From positions 5,518,001 to 5,582,000 of the forward strand of contig OW051493.1 of assembly GCA_932521035.1 (NCBI GenBank): DNA of 64,000 bases. Direction: 5' to 3'. Of this stretch, positions 1 to 12,800 are shown one piece after another. The notes under the pieces were generated by a model. The model did no database searches, was not told the origin of the DNA, and worked only from the letters and a program-made list of their open reading frames with translations. The position numbers and the translations under genes were made by a program. Within the stretch, counting starts at the first letter, position 1; each line of letters begins with the position of its first letter. The stretch is from Oscheius dolichura. Its lineage: Eukaryota; Nematoda; Chromadorea; Rhabditida; Rhabditidae.

Positions 1-431
1 AGAAGCTCATTTTAGTAATCAGGGACTTTCCGACATTTCTGCTCTATCAGCATTGGTAATAATGTGTCGTTATATGTATTTAAACATGGTTCTACAGGTT
101 AATTTGGAGTTGGTGGATGTAGCAGATAATCAGTTGGAATCTCTAGAACCTCTTGCTAAATTGGAGAATCTCACTGATATTTGGGCTAATGACAATAAAA
201 TCAGTTCATGGCCTGAAGTAGATAAACTAAGCAACCTTCCTCGTCTAGAAACAATCTACTTAGAAAGAAATCCCATTTATAAGGAGGTAAGAATACCCTT
301 ATATTCATTTAGTTACTACCCCTTTTCCATGTGCTAAATTGCGCTTTCAGGGTATACCAAACTATCGACGGAAAGTGATGCTTGCCCTACCTAACGTTAA
401 GCAAATCGACGCAACTATGACAAGAAATTAA
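1..431 (+). CDS. PPP1R7: Protein phosphatase 1 regulatory subunit 7 (sds22), C-terminal part
   Basis: Three exons are visible (1-55, 98-286, 351-431), split by 42- and 64-nt GT-AG introns. Joined, they give leucine-rich repeats (LENLTDIW, then [13 protein letters not shown]) followed by the LRR-cap ending [18 protein letters not shown]. That ending is diagnostic of sds22, the LRR protein that binds the PP1 catalytic subunit and controls its assembly and mitotic activity in nucleus and cytoplasm. The 5' part lies outside the window. It is the first of a same-strand file (SmD2, a mitochondrial-type protein, DDOST) spaced 140-255 bp apart, an operon-like layout. The identity is clear from the cap; only the copy's completeness is unknown. 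Confidence 0.9.
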
Positions 432-571
432 TATTTATTGAAAACGTCTCGGTGCTTCCTTTTAATAAAAGCTTTTCTTTAAACGTAGAAATATTTTCAT
501 CTACTTGGTTTATTCCTTCCGATATTTTCATTTCAATTAATGATGTGTATATTTCTTTCAGGTGTGAAAAA

Positions 572-973
572 ATGGCGCAGACTCAAGCAAAACCCCGTTC
601 CGAGATGTCTCAAGAGGAACTAGCTAAACGAGAAGAAGAGGAGTTCAATGTTGGACCGCTTTCTATTCTAACCCATTCAGTTACCAACAATGCCCAAGTA
701 TCCTAATTATTGTATTATATGCCCACCATTAATTTACAGGTTCTCATCAATTGCCGCAATAACAAAAAGCTTCTTGGTCGTGTTAAGGCATTCGACCGTC
801 ACTGTAATATGGTATTGGAGAACGTGAAGGAGATGTGGACTGAACAACCAAAAGCAGGAAAAGGAAAGAAGAAGGCTAAGCCAGTTGCCAAGGATCGTTT
901 CATCTCGAAGATGTTCCTTCGTGGTGATTCAGTTATTCTGGTCCTGAAGAACCCATTGGCCACCGCCGAGTAA
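572..973 (+). CDS. SNRPD2: Small nuclear ribonucleoprotein Sm D2
   Basis: Two exons (572-697 and 740-973) with a 42-nt intron encode about 119 residues; human SmD2 has 118. The N-terminal [20 protein letters not shown], then [21 protein letters not shown] (Sm1) and [11 protein letters not shown] (Sm2), are SmD2 hallmarks. SmD2 is one of seven Sm proteins forming the ring on spliceosomal snRNAs. The start was chosen because the family begins here and because a 'tttctttcag' acceptor ends 10 nt upstream. In a file of same-strand genes this acceptor looks like a trans-splice site rather than a 5'UTR intron. The longer open frame upstream (from 452) runs through that acceptor and is not coding. 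Confidence 0.95.
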
Positions 974-1138
974 AATCGTTGACTTCCATGCTTTTTGCAG
1001 CTTTGTGGTTAATTTGTTATATTTAACTTCAGTAATGAAGCGATCTCTCATATTTCTCATCTGTTTATTTAAGCGTTGTACTCGCAATACCGTTCCTGTT
1101 TTTCTATAGGTTTTATTTCATCTGACCGTATTTAGAAC

Positions 1139-1545
1139 ATGACGTTGGCCCGTGTGGCCGTGCCTACGGCAAGAATTGTTTCGCAAAGGGCTGCTTCAAG
1201 CCACTCGGGAGACTTTGTTAAGTGGCAAACAATAAACCGCCTTGCTAGCGAAGGAAAATGGGACAACATCAATAACTGTCCTAAACTATTCCTTTTCGGA
1301 CAAGCTAAAAAGGAAACTTATGCCGCCTACAATGTCATAAACCACAAATCCGACTTTTGGTCGCAGACTCCTTATGGACCCTATTTGAAGGCATGTTTAA
1401 ATCTCTTCTTTGAATATCCCGATTTCAGGCGTTATTCCGAATTGTACTTGCGTTTACAGTCATCAAATGTGGAGTGGTAATCTATGAGTTTATAGTTCCC
1501 GAGGAAAAACGTCTTCACTATAAGTTTCGTCCAAGCCACCATTGA
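1139..1545 (+). CDS. Small mitochondrial-type single-pass membrane protein, unidentified
   Basis: About 122 residues from two exons (1139-1390, 1429-1545). The 38-nt intron between them begins GC instead of GT (aag|gcatgt ... ttcag). Reading straight through gives no sensible end. Splicing gives a hydrophobic segment (FRIVLAFTVIKCGVVIYEF) and a basic tail ending RPSHH. The N-terminus is rich in Arg, Ala and Ser without acidic residues, like a mitochondrial presequence. Size, presequence, one TM helix and His-rich end are typical of supernumerary respiratory-complex subunits (an NDUFB3-like protein was considered), but I could not match it to a family. A 'tatttag' acceptor ends 3 nt before the ATG. 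It lies between SmD2 and DDOST in the operon-like file. Confidence 0.65.
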
Positions 1546-1799
1546 ATAGAACTATTCGAATAGCTTATGTAGCCGACTATAAATGAAAATCTTCTGTATC
1601 TATTGCTCTTTATTTTCTTTTTATGGTGAAGAAGCCTTACGAAAAATCTCTGTTCTATTTTGTCTTGTCCGCTGTTTACGTGGGGCTCACGCGAGTGATC
1701 GCAATACGTGGATTTGATTTGGGGCCGTGCAGTTTGCTTCTTCTTACTTGTTCGATCACTTCTTTCTATATAAATTTGTTTTATACTACGTTTTCAGTA

Positions 1800-3433
1800 A
1801 TGTGGCTACTATACCTGTTACCGTTACTAGTTGGGGTTGCTGCCGACCGTGTCTTAGTATTGGTTGATAACGACAACATAAGACAGAGCCATTCGATCTT
1901 CTTTAAGAGTCTAGAAGGTTGCCTTATTTCTATCTCCATTCTAAATTGGTAATTTTCAGAACGTGGCCACTCGCTAGCTTTCAAACTTGCTGACGATCCA
2001 AATGTGGGTGTGATAAAGTATGGCGAGCTTAGTTACGAACATCTCATTATTTTTGCTCCATCGGTAGAAGGTAAGCGTCGAAATGCATAATGTGTCCTCT
2101 TTGTTTTAGAGTTTGGTGGCATTAGCAATACGGATATTACTAAATTTATTGATCTCGGAGGAAATGTCCTCGTTGCTGCCGGATCCAATCTGGGAGGAGC
2201 TATTCGTGAACTGGCTGTTGAAAACGGCTATGAATTCGATGAAGCTGACACTGCTCTTATTGATCACCATAATTTCGATGCACGACTGGTAAAAAATATT
2301 TCTTTCCCTTATATTTATACCTCTTTAGGATGATGGCACGCATACCACTCTTGTTGCAGACAAAAAGCAACTTTTGGAAGCTAAAATTGTTGTCGGCGAT
2401 GTTGCCTCTATAAACCCCATTCTTTTCAAAGTACGATAATTAGTTAACTTTGCTTCATACACTTCAGGGTGTTGCTCTTATTGCTGACAAGAACAACCGC
2501 TTACGGTTAGACATTCTTCGAGCTAAGTCTACAGCCTATTCCTGGAATCCAAAAAATTCAGTCACCAATGTAGGAATTATGTATAGCAGATCAAGCTGAA
2601 TTTTTCTTTCAGTATCCTGCCGCTGTTGGAAAGCAAGCATTGATGATCGGTGCTGTTCAAGCACGAAATAATGCCCGTGTCGTTTTTTGTGGATCTATTG
2701 ATCTCTTCTCTGATGCCTTTATCAATGCTCAGGTGACCAAGGCTGGTCTTACTGAAAAGTAAGTAGTTTACACTCTCATATTCACACAAAAGCATAAAGG
2801 CCTGTAACATCTGGAAATCGGGCCCTTGTCGTCGAGCTGTCCAAGTGGGTGTTGAAGGAGAAGGGCGTTCTTCGCACGAAGAGCGTTACACATCATTTAG
2901 CTGGAGAGAAAACGATTCCAAAGGAGTACACTATTACTGATGACGTAGAATATGCTATTGAAATCGAAGAATTTAATAATGGAAAATGGATTCCTTTTGC
3001 TGGAAAAGATGTTCAGTTGGAATTCATTCGAGTTGATCCATTTATTCGTACTACATTGAAACCCCAGGTAATTTCATTTATTACATTCTTCGAAAAATGC
3101 TTTTAGAATGGTGCCTTAGTAGCTCACTTCAAGCTGCCTGATGTAATTGGAGTTTACAAATTCTCAGTCGATTATAGAAGAGTAGGATATACACATCTTC
3201 ATGAAATCCGGGCGGTAAAACTTAGAAATTAAGTTGCCATTCAGCTGTTACAGGTGCCTGTACGCCCCCTTTGGCATAACCAATACGAACGTTTTATTGT
3301 CGCTGCATACCCCTACTATGCATCTTCTTTCTCTATGATGATTGGCGTTGTGCTGTTTTCGTTTGTGTTCTTGCATTTCAAAGAACCATCGAAGAATGTC
3401 GATGCGAACAAGGAATCAAAGAAGCATAAGTAG
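1800..3433 (+). CDS. DDOST: Oligosaccharyltransferase 48 kDa subunit (OST48/WBP1)
   Basis: Nine exons with introns of about 36-50 nt. A signal peptide ([15 protein letters not shown]) precedes [20 protein letters not shown], matching the mature OST48 start. Later landmarks are [35 protein letters not shown] and the C-terminal TM region ([20 protein letters not shown]). OST48 is a non-catalytic subunit of the ER-membrane complex that transfers N-glycans to nascent proteins. The tail ends KKHK, which fits the KKXX ER-retrieval motif. The start at 1800 is preferred over an in-frame ATG at 1623: it begins a proper signal peptide and lies 2 nt after a 'ttttcag' acceptor, the pattern shared by neighbouring genes. 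Confidence 0.95.
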
Positions 3434-3849
3434 TTATATAGCGTTTTCATCGTTTCGTCTGCTTGTTGTTCACTTCACTTCTTGTTTATATTTATTTATT
3501 TAATGCTACGTAATAAATTATGTGTATTTACGTATTCGTTTCTCACAGGTAGCGTTCACTGTTTTCTTTCCCAGTGTGCAATTTCTAAAATTTATTCGTC
3601 GTGATGGTATTACTATAAAAGCTATTGCGAAACATTTCTCAAACCAAGCACTCAAAAAGTTAGCTCCCACTTATCGCTGTTCATTCGAGATTATTGTTGA
3701 ACACTTGCATGTGATATGTTACGCTACTATTTGATTATGGGCTTGTTCTGCCAGTTGCGCTGATTTTATATATATTTGATAATATTTGTTCTGCTATATA
3801 TATATATATATATATATATATAGATATCATTGGTTTATATTCAGACTGG
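3434..3849 (+). other. Intergenic gap between DDOST and ASCC3
   Basis: AT-rich, no convincing gene. It holds the DDOST 3' end (a TAATAAATTATG stretch near 3510 could serve polyadenylation), a (TA)n run, and a 'tatattcag' acceptor ending 5 nt before the ASCC3 start codon. Confidence 0.5.
3795..3822. repeat. (TA)14 dinucleotide microsatellite
   Basis: Uninterrupted TA repeats, directly readable, 28 bp upstream of the ASCC3 start. Confidence 0.95.
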
Positions 3850-6800
3850 ATGATGCTGTCGTTTCAGCGATTTCAAAAAGAGCTAGATGAGATCAAGGTA
3901 CCTGCCGAGACGAAGGAAAATGGTAATTCGTTGTGTTTTCTGAGTACTTTTGAGTTTTCGAATCTCGATCGTCATCAGGGGCAGCTGTAATGAGACTTTT
4001 ACCTAGTCATCATAAAGTCTCGAAACCAACTAAAAACAATCAAGAGAGCGAAAGCATGTTCGCCTCTGCCTATGACAAGTAAGAAGCTTCCAATTTATGA
4101 TTGAAAAATGCTTTCAGATTTATCTCAGACCTAAATTCTGCCTTGGATGGTCAAACTGTTCGTTGCAAAACAGAAGTACATCATATAATTAGTATCATTG
4201 AGGGAATAATTAGGCTAATAGGTACATTTGATTATAATCTTGTTATTAGAAACTCAGAGAGAAAAAGGGTTCGGTATCGTCTTCTAATGTCATTCAATAT
4301 TCTAAAAGATTTTCACAATGTGTTAACCCTAAAAGAAAAAGAAGAAGCAAGGGCTGGCCTATTTCCTACCGAAGAATCTTATAATGAGCAAGCTTTAGAA
4401 ATCATCGCTGAATGTAACTATTTGGTATCAACATATTTCAATATTTTAAGATGTTTCCCGAATTCGTAGCATAGTTGGCATGAAGTTACTCCACGAAGTT
4501 ATTGCTCATGCTTGGGCAAAAGTGAAAGGAAAGCCAGATACAGTACCAGATGTTGCTTTTATAGGAAGAGATCCACAGCCACCGTGCAAGTAAGTATGTT
4601 TCATTTCACTTTGACGGTTATAGGAATTCACCTAATGGAGAAGTAATAGATGCAATGCGTCAAATAGCTGCATGTTTAAACTTAGAATTAGATGTATTGA
4701 TCAGTGGTTTACAATCTTCTGAGATGTATGGCTATAATTGCTCATTATTTTGATTTACTTACAGCATACCTATTCCTAATGAGATACAGTGGCATGATCG
4801 CGAAGAAGAGCTTTTTTGTATAGAACAAGCTTCTACCTCCGGTATCTCCTATGTTGACGAACACGAACTTCAGGTAACCATAACTTCTGGATTTATGCTG
4901 AAGAAGTTTAGAATTCTAATTCAACATCGTCTAGCCAGATTTCTATGGCTCTTCTTGTTGCTACATTACAATCTTTATTTCCCGATTCTGAAGCTATGAC
5001 GAAACATTTGTTGGAATTACTAAGCAGTAGTAGAAGAAGTGACGAAATTCAAGGAGAAGTAAGTTGTGGCCCATATAGTTTTACATTTTTTTCTTTCAGC
5101 TAATCGATCTACTAGGATTTGAACAGTTTGAATTAGTAGGACAAATTCTGGAAGCACGCAATTCTTTGAACCAAGAAATTGTGCAAACCAAAGACAACGT
5201 GAAAAAGGCTATGAAAGATACGGTAGGGTAAAAGAACATGTGTACGTATAGCAATTTATTGCTTTACATATTGGAGTTATTGTTGCTAAGTTAGGCATCG
5301 TAGAATCGTGGTGAGGGTGACGACGACCATTATTAGGCATGATGCGAAATAACCTATACCAGCTTGCACGCAGCGTTCTTTACATATAAACAGCTCCGTA
5401 ATCTGAGAAACAACTTTAATAACTTGTGCATGATGTACGCACGCTCTTTGTTGCTAATTCTACGTCGCGTTCGGGGGTGCAGCCCACCAGTTGACGAAAC
5501 TTCAAAATTCGCCTGCGCATTTCCCCTGCAGGAATATAGGTAAATGTTTCACTAGTGTAATTCGTAGGGACTGGCGAACATGCTATAGAAGTTTCGGTGC
5601 CTGGCCAAATGCATCTAACATCCTGCGTTACATCGTCTTCCAGAAGGAAAGCAGTAACAGTGTTGTCCATACAGAGCCTTGCACGCCACTCGAGCACCTC
5701 ACCCAGCGTAGAATTTCTATAAAAAATAATTTCCAGCTTTAAAATTAGCCACTTTCTAACAGCTACAGTACCAAATTCTGTTCTAGCTGACTGTAAAGTG
5801 ACCAGTGTTTGAACTATTTTCTTCATTTTCTGCCACTGATCTAGTCTGAAAGTTTCTTTTGTTGTAACGACGGTTCCCTACGCTTTATCATTGCAAACGA
5901 GCCGTGGGGCACACTGAATCACATTCCTCAAGCAAATTGCAGGGGGTGCCAAGTAGATCAGGCAGAAAAATGCAAACAGTAGCATACGCATTGCAGGAGC
6001 AACCAGTGTTTAACCGCTTAGCTATGTAAATGTATTGACGAAAAATTCGCGTCAGCTCCTGTAGAAATTTAATCCGCATAAAACACGGCGCAGGTCACCT
6101 GGGTTTATTAGCTTAATTCGTTATCAATTCTTGCCGCGCTAGAGGCACTAGAGTAAACCATACCAAGTAATGTGTATTTTAGGTACCTCTTCCCCAACGT
6201 AATGAAGGAGCCATTTACTGTCAACAGGTTACTGTTCAATCGAAGGCGCAAGCTGATATGACTAAACAACTGAGAAAAGAGCAGAAAAGGATGCAAAAGG
6301 AAATGAATAAGTAAGCAACATATTAAGTGCAGTATAGCTATGATTTATAGAATACAACATGCTTTTGGCGAAGAAGAACAGTTGGAAATGGAGCTAGCAC
6401 AGCGAGAGCTACAGCGCGAACGGTAAGTAGTCTAATAGATATAATTATTACCCCCTTATAGGCAGCTTGAAATTGACCAGCTGCGATGGACTCCAACAAT
6501 AAATTCAGGCCCTGTAAGAACAGAAATCTACCCTCATGTATTCGATGCCCGAATCGAAAGCGCTCAAACTTCAATAAATTTGATGGGAATGAAGGTAGAA
6601 AGTTGTTTCACCATATTAGTGTTTCCAGTACGCCCTTCCTGATGGGTCTATTCGTGAAAATAGCAGGAATTTTGAAGCAGTAGAGGTTCCTCCGGCCAAT
6701 AATCAATCTATCAAAGATGTTAAACATATCTATATCAAAGAAATGGACGAAGTTTGTTGATTGGTCAAATTTTCAATCTCATAATTTAGATGGCGCAATT

Positions 6801-9800
6801 GGGATTCCAAGGATTCGAAAAACTAAATGTAATTCAGTCGATTGTCTTTGAGGAAGCTTACAAAACAAAAGACAATCTACTCATCTGTGCGCCAACAGGA
6901 GCTGGTTGGTTGCACATATATTTTTAGTCCTTTTCATTTAAGGTAAAACAAATATTGCAATGTTGTGTGTTCTTAATGTTATCCATGAGCATACAAAACC
7001 AAATGGTGAAATTGCTAAAGACGATTTTAAGGTGAGATTCTAATCGTTTCATTGTGTATTGCATTTTCCAGGTAATCTACATAGCGCCAATGAAGGCTCT
7101 AGCTACAGAAATGACTGAAAGTTTTGGTAAGCGTTTGGCGCCGTTGGGATTGAAAGTGCGGGAGCTAACAGGTGATACACAACTATCGAAAAAAGAGTTA
7201 TCTGAAACGCAGGTTGGTTCATTTGTTCTTAACCCTTATTTTTACATACAATTCAGATGTTGATTTTGACACCGGAAAAATGGGATGTCGTAACTCGCAA
7301 GGGAGCGGCGGATAATTCCTTGACCGCATTAGTTCGATTATTGATAATTGATGAAGTGCACCTTCTACATGATGATCGTGGTCCAGTCATAGAAACTATC
7401 GTGGCTCGCACTTTACGTCAAGTATCTTTTACAAACATTGTTTCCACAAAAATGTAGGTTGAAATGTCGCAATCTAGCATACGGATTGTTGGACTCTCTG
7501 CTACCTTACCCAATTACATTGACGTTGCTGAATTTCTCAGGGTCAATCCTTATCGCGGATTGTTTTTCTTTGATGGAAGATTTAGGCCCGTTCCGTTGAC
7601 ACAAAAGTTTGTCACAAAAAATACTTGAATGATTTTATTTTTGTAGGTTTATCGGTGTAAAGAAAATCGGAGGGGTTCGCGAGATTCAAACTAACATGGA
7701 CGAAATTTGCTACGATGAGGTTTTGAGCTATGTAAAGAGAGGACATCAAGTTTTGGTATAAGACGTTACTATTTCTTTATCCAGGTCTCTTATAGGTTTT
7801 TGTTCATGCACGAAGTGCTACAGGTCGTTGTGCCCAATCGTTCCGAGAAAGAGCAGCACAATTGGGTCATTTAGACATTTTCGTTCCTCAGACAAAAAAT
7901 TCAAGGGGATATGTTACAGCAGAGAAACAGGTTTTGGCCTCCACTATAAAGATAACATGATTTCAGTGCCAATCCTCAAGAAATGCTCAAATTTTTGAAT
8001 TCTTCCGCTTTGGATTCGGAACTCATCACGCTGGGTTGCAAAGATCTGACAGACTGTTGATGGAAAAAGTCTTTTCGGCCGGGCATATATCTGTAAGATT
8101 TATTCTTGGTTTATAATCTTACCAGTATTCCTCCGGCGGCCTTTGGCCGCGTTCCGATTAAAAATTTGACGGTCGAAAAAGAATTGACCGTCGGAAAAGG
8201 TCAAACGATCGAAATTTTCTGCTTCTCTCTCATTTGACCTGTCAATCCGAACAAACGACAGGTCTTACAGACAGACAGACACACACAGACAGAGATCTGC
8301 CTATTATTTTTATAATCTTATTGCAGCATATCGTTTTTTAAATCGAATTTCAGGTGTTATTTTGTACTGCAACTCTTGCGTGGGGAGTCAATTTGCCAGC
8401 ACATGCTGTTGTCATCCGTGTAAGTGTTGTACATTGTCCAATATGTGTTGGAAATTTTTACCCCAATTCGTTTAGAAACTTTTTCATCACTCTCCTTTTT
8501 TAACTAAATATTTTCTTCAGGGAACTGATGTTTTTGATGCAGAAAAGGGCCAGTTTTCGGACTTAGGTATTTTGGATGTCCAACAGATCTTTGGTCGTGC
8601 CGGAAGACCCCAATTTGAAAATGAAGGGCATGGTAACAATCACCCTATACTGATTCATCACTATTAATACAGGAATTATTATCACAAACCATGATAAACT
8701 AGGGAAATATCTCTCCATGTTGAACCGCCAAGCACCAATAGAAAGTCAATTTTTTAAACGTCTTCATGATAATCTTAATGCTGAAATTGCTTTGGGAACC
8801 GTATCTACAATTGATGAAGCTATTGAGTGGTTGACATACACATACTATTATACAAGAGCAATGAAAAATCCTATGGTTTATGGATTTCCACATAAAATTC
8901 TCGATGTTTTGGTAAGTTCTCTTATTAACAAGTTACTATTTGTACAGGACACTACAATGAGAGGGCTTGTTGTTCGGGAACACTTTAGAAAGCTTGTTGA
9001 AGATGCTGCTATCAAATTAGACCAAAACGAAATGATCCGCTACGATGCTAAGTAACCATTTATTTATTTCCTTTTTCACACCTTGTAGGAATGGCTTTCT
9101 ACATGCTACTGATCTTGGGAGAATTGCTTCAAACTTCTATGTTAAATTTGAAACTATAGAACAATTAAAAGATGCCGGTGTTCCTGTGAAACTAAGCCCA
9201 TTAATGTCCGACGATATGGTGCTTGGATTGATTGCATCTTCAACAGAATTTTCCCAACTAAAAGTGCTTATTATAGTGTACTAAAGTTTTTATTCTGTTT
9301 TAGATACGTGAGGAAGAGTCTATTGATCTTGAAGAATTGAGAAACTTTGGTTGTATGGTAGAAGTAAGGGGAGGTGGGCTAGCTTCTGTGGCTGGAAAAG
9401 TCAATGTCTTGCTTCAAGTTACCTGAATTGCTTATCATATAATCCACTACTTTAGTGCCTGATTTCACGCAGCTATATCCGCAGTTTTGCCTTATCTTCA
9501 GAATCTATGTACGTAGAGCAGAATGCCAGCCGACTATGTCGAGCATACTTCGAAATAGTGCTCAGAAAAGGCTGGTCAGAAGCTACAAGTGCCTTCCTAA
9601 CTATGTCTAAATGCATTGAGAAAAAGATCTGGCCTAATCAAAGTAGTTTAAGGTAAGTTCTGTAAAGCAAAGGCAAGTTATAGATAATTGCAGACAATTA
9701 TCTGAGTTTCTTAGAATGGATTGGGTTGAGAAAATTGAAAGAAGAGGGCTCACCGAAGCACAGCTGTTCGACTTGTCTTCCAAAGAAATTGGTCCGATAA

Positions 9801-12800
9801 AACTACTCGCAACATCATAATGTCTTCAGGTTATATGTTCAGCTGTGATGGTGAAAAAGTGTACGATGCCCTACGCATGATTCCCCGACTACATGCTGAA
9901 GCCGTAATAAAACCTATAACCTAGTTTGTTTATTCCTTTCTACTTCACCTTTATTTTCTTTAGTACAATAGTGCAAGTAGACACTACTATTTATCCGGAT
10001 TTTGTGTGGAATGATCGTTTATTAGGCAAAAGCGGAGCACAGTCGTTCTGGCTATTTCTAGAAAATACAAAAGAGAGCCAGATAGTTTACCAGGAACGAA
10101 TTGTTTTTAGTAAAACAAAGGTTTGTTGTAACCTAAATGATTCTATTTGTATACTAGGTTGTGAAAGCAGAGCCGCAGCACCTCATCTTTACTATCCCTA
10201 TAAGAGACCACCAACTGACAGATCAGTTCCAACTTCGCCTAGTCAGTGATTATTTTCTTTGTGAGGATACCATAGTACCACTGTCCATGCACAATTGCAT
10301 TCTTCCAAAGTCATGTAAAGCCCACACAGGTATTATCGATACATCATTGTTTAAAAGTTATTTAGATTTGCTTCCTTTGATCCCACTTCCAGTAAAAACT
10401 CTAAGAAATTCCCTTTTTGAGTCGATGTATACCTTCACTCATTTTAATCCTATTCAAACACAAGTGAGTTGCTTATAAGACCTGTTAATAAAAGTTACGT
10501 TCAGATATTTCATTGTTTATACAAAACAGATACAAATGCCCTCATTGGGGCCCCAACTGGTTCTGGAAAAACTTGCTGTGCTGAGCTGGGTATATTCCGC
10601 TTACTGCAAGACCATCCTGGAAAAAAGGTAAGCGTTCGTATAACTTAAATTTTTGATTAAATGATTAAGGTGGTCTATATTGCTCCACTGAAAGCATTAG
10701 TCAGAGAACGAGTTGATGATTGGAAGAAAAAATTCGGAGAAAATATGGGCTATCGGGTTGCTGAAGTTTCTGGTGATTTTACCCCTGAAGTGGCTGAGCT
10801 GGAAGCAACATCTATTTTGATTACAACCCCAGAAAAATGGGACGGTATCACAAGAAGTTGGGCAACCAGGGAGTATGTTAGACAAGTTGGATTAATAATT
10901 ATCGACGAGATTCACCTTCTTGGTGTTGATCGTGGCGCTGTTCTAGAAGCCATAGTGACAAGGTATGGGCTAAACAATAAAGCAATTTTCTATTATTTTC
11001 AGATTGAAAATGATTACACGCCGATCTGCAATTCGTGAAGCATCAGCTCGCATAATAGGCCTCTCTACTGCTCTTGCTAATGCTGGGGATGTGGCTGAGT
11101 GGTTAGGTGTTCAAGATGTTGGTCTACATGTTTGATTTTAATTGAAAGCTTTCAGGATGGCTTGTTTAATTTTCGTCCTTCAGTCCGTCCTGTTCCTATT
11201 AATGTGCACATTCAAGGTTTTCCAGGCCAACACTACTGCCCTCGAATGGCTTTAATGAACAAGCCAGCATTCCGAGGTTTGTATTAGTCAGGGGTTCCTT
11301 TATACTATTGTTCAGCTATTTTGACATATTCTCCAGAGAAACCCGTGCTGGTCTTTGTTGCTTCTAGACGTCAAACGCGCCTTACAGCTATGGCGTTTGT
11401 CTCTCATCTCGTTTCCCAAGCTGATCCAAGAATGTGGTTACACATGGATATTGCAGATGTAAGATCTAGATATAATTTGACACGTAGTTTCAGCTGGAAG
11501 ATATCATGCAAACAATTAAAGACGACAACTTAAAGCTTACATTACCGTTTGGAATCGGAATGCATCATGCAGGCTTGTCGGCGAATGAAAGAACTGTTGT
11601 GGAACAGGTTTGCTTACTTTTCGAGTGCGGAAAATGTTTTCAGTTATACACTGACAAAAAAATTCAAGTACTTATTGCAACTGCAACGTTAGCTTGGGGT
11701 ATAAATATGCCTGCTCATCTTGTAATTGTCAAAGGAACAGAATATTTTGATGGGAAAACGTGTAAATACGTTGATTTCCCTGTGACGGGTAATTTTTAGC
11801 TCATACACAATGTTTGCAAATTTAGATGTGCTACAAATGATGGGGAGAGCTGGCAGACCGCAGTATGATACTTCTGCAGTAGCTGTTATATATGTCCAGG
11901 ATGTCAAAAAAAATTTCTACAAAAAATTCTTATATGAGCCATTCCCTGTAGAATCTAGCTTACTTCCTGTTTTGGCCAATCATGTGAATGCCGAAGTTAA
12001 TGCAGGAATGGTAAGCAGTAAACAAGGTATTATGGAATATCTGGCTGGAACATACTTTTACAGGAGACTTTTTGCAAATCCTAAGTAGGCTTTATTTTTT
12101 TTCCTGAAATTAACTGTTTTAGCTATTACGGATTAGAGGATCCTTCGGAAGAAGCTATGATATCATTTTTGGTCAACGTAGTTGACACGGTGGTTGAGCA
12201 ATTGTTAAATTCTTCCTGTATCATCATTGATGAGGAACAGGGTATTATCAAACCATCTCCATTTGGCCGCCTAGCAGCTATTTATTACCTTCGACATGAG
12301 ACAATGCGATTCTTACTTGATAACTTGTCTGCTTCTAGCACTATAGAGGATTTACTCAAGATACTATCCGTATGTTTTGTTTTCTAGAAAGCTCACGAAA
12401 ATTTTAGCATGTTCCAGAATATGCTGAGGTTCCCGTAAGGCATAATGAGGATGTCATAAATACGTATGCCTTTCAAAAATAACTATTGCAAATTAATTCA
12501 GACAACTACAACGACAACTGAGGATAAGATTTCCTTCAAATGTTCTGGATTCCTCACATACTAAAGCCCATCTTTTATTTCAAGCACATTTTTCTCGACT
12601 GGAAATCCCAACTGATTATAGAACTGATCAAAAAAGTGTTTTGGATCAATGTATAAGAATTCTTCAAGTACGTTCTTTCTTTTGCATTTTCCTTTCTTGG
12701 TGATTTAGGCAATGCGAGACATCTCACTTATACACAACTGGCTATCTACAGCCCTGCAAATTACAACATTGCAGCAAATGTGTTATACGGGGCGATGGCA

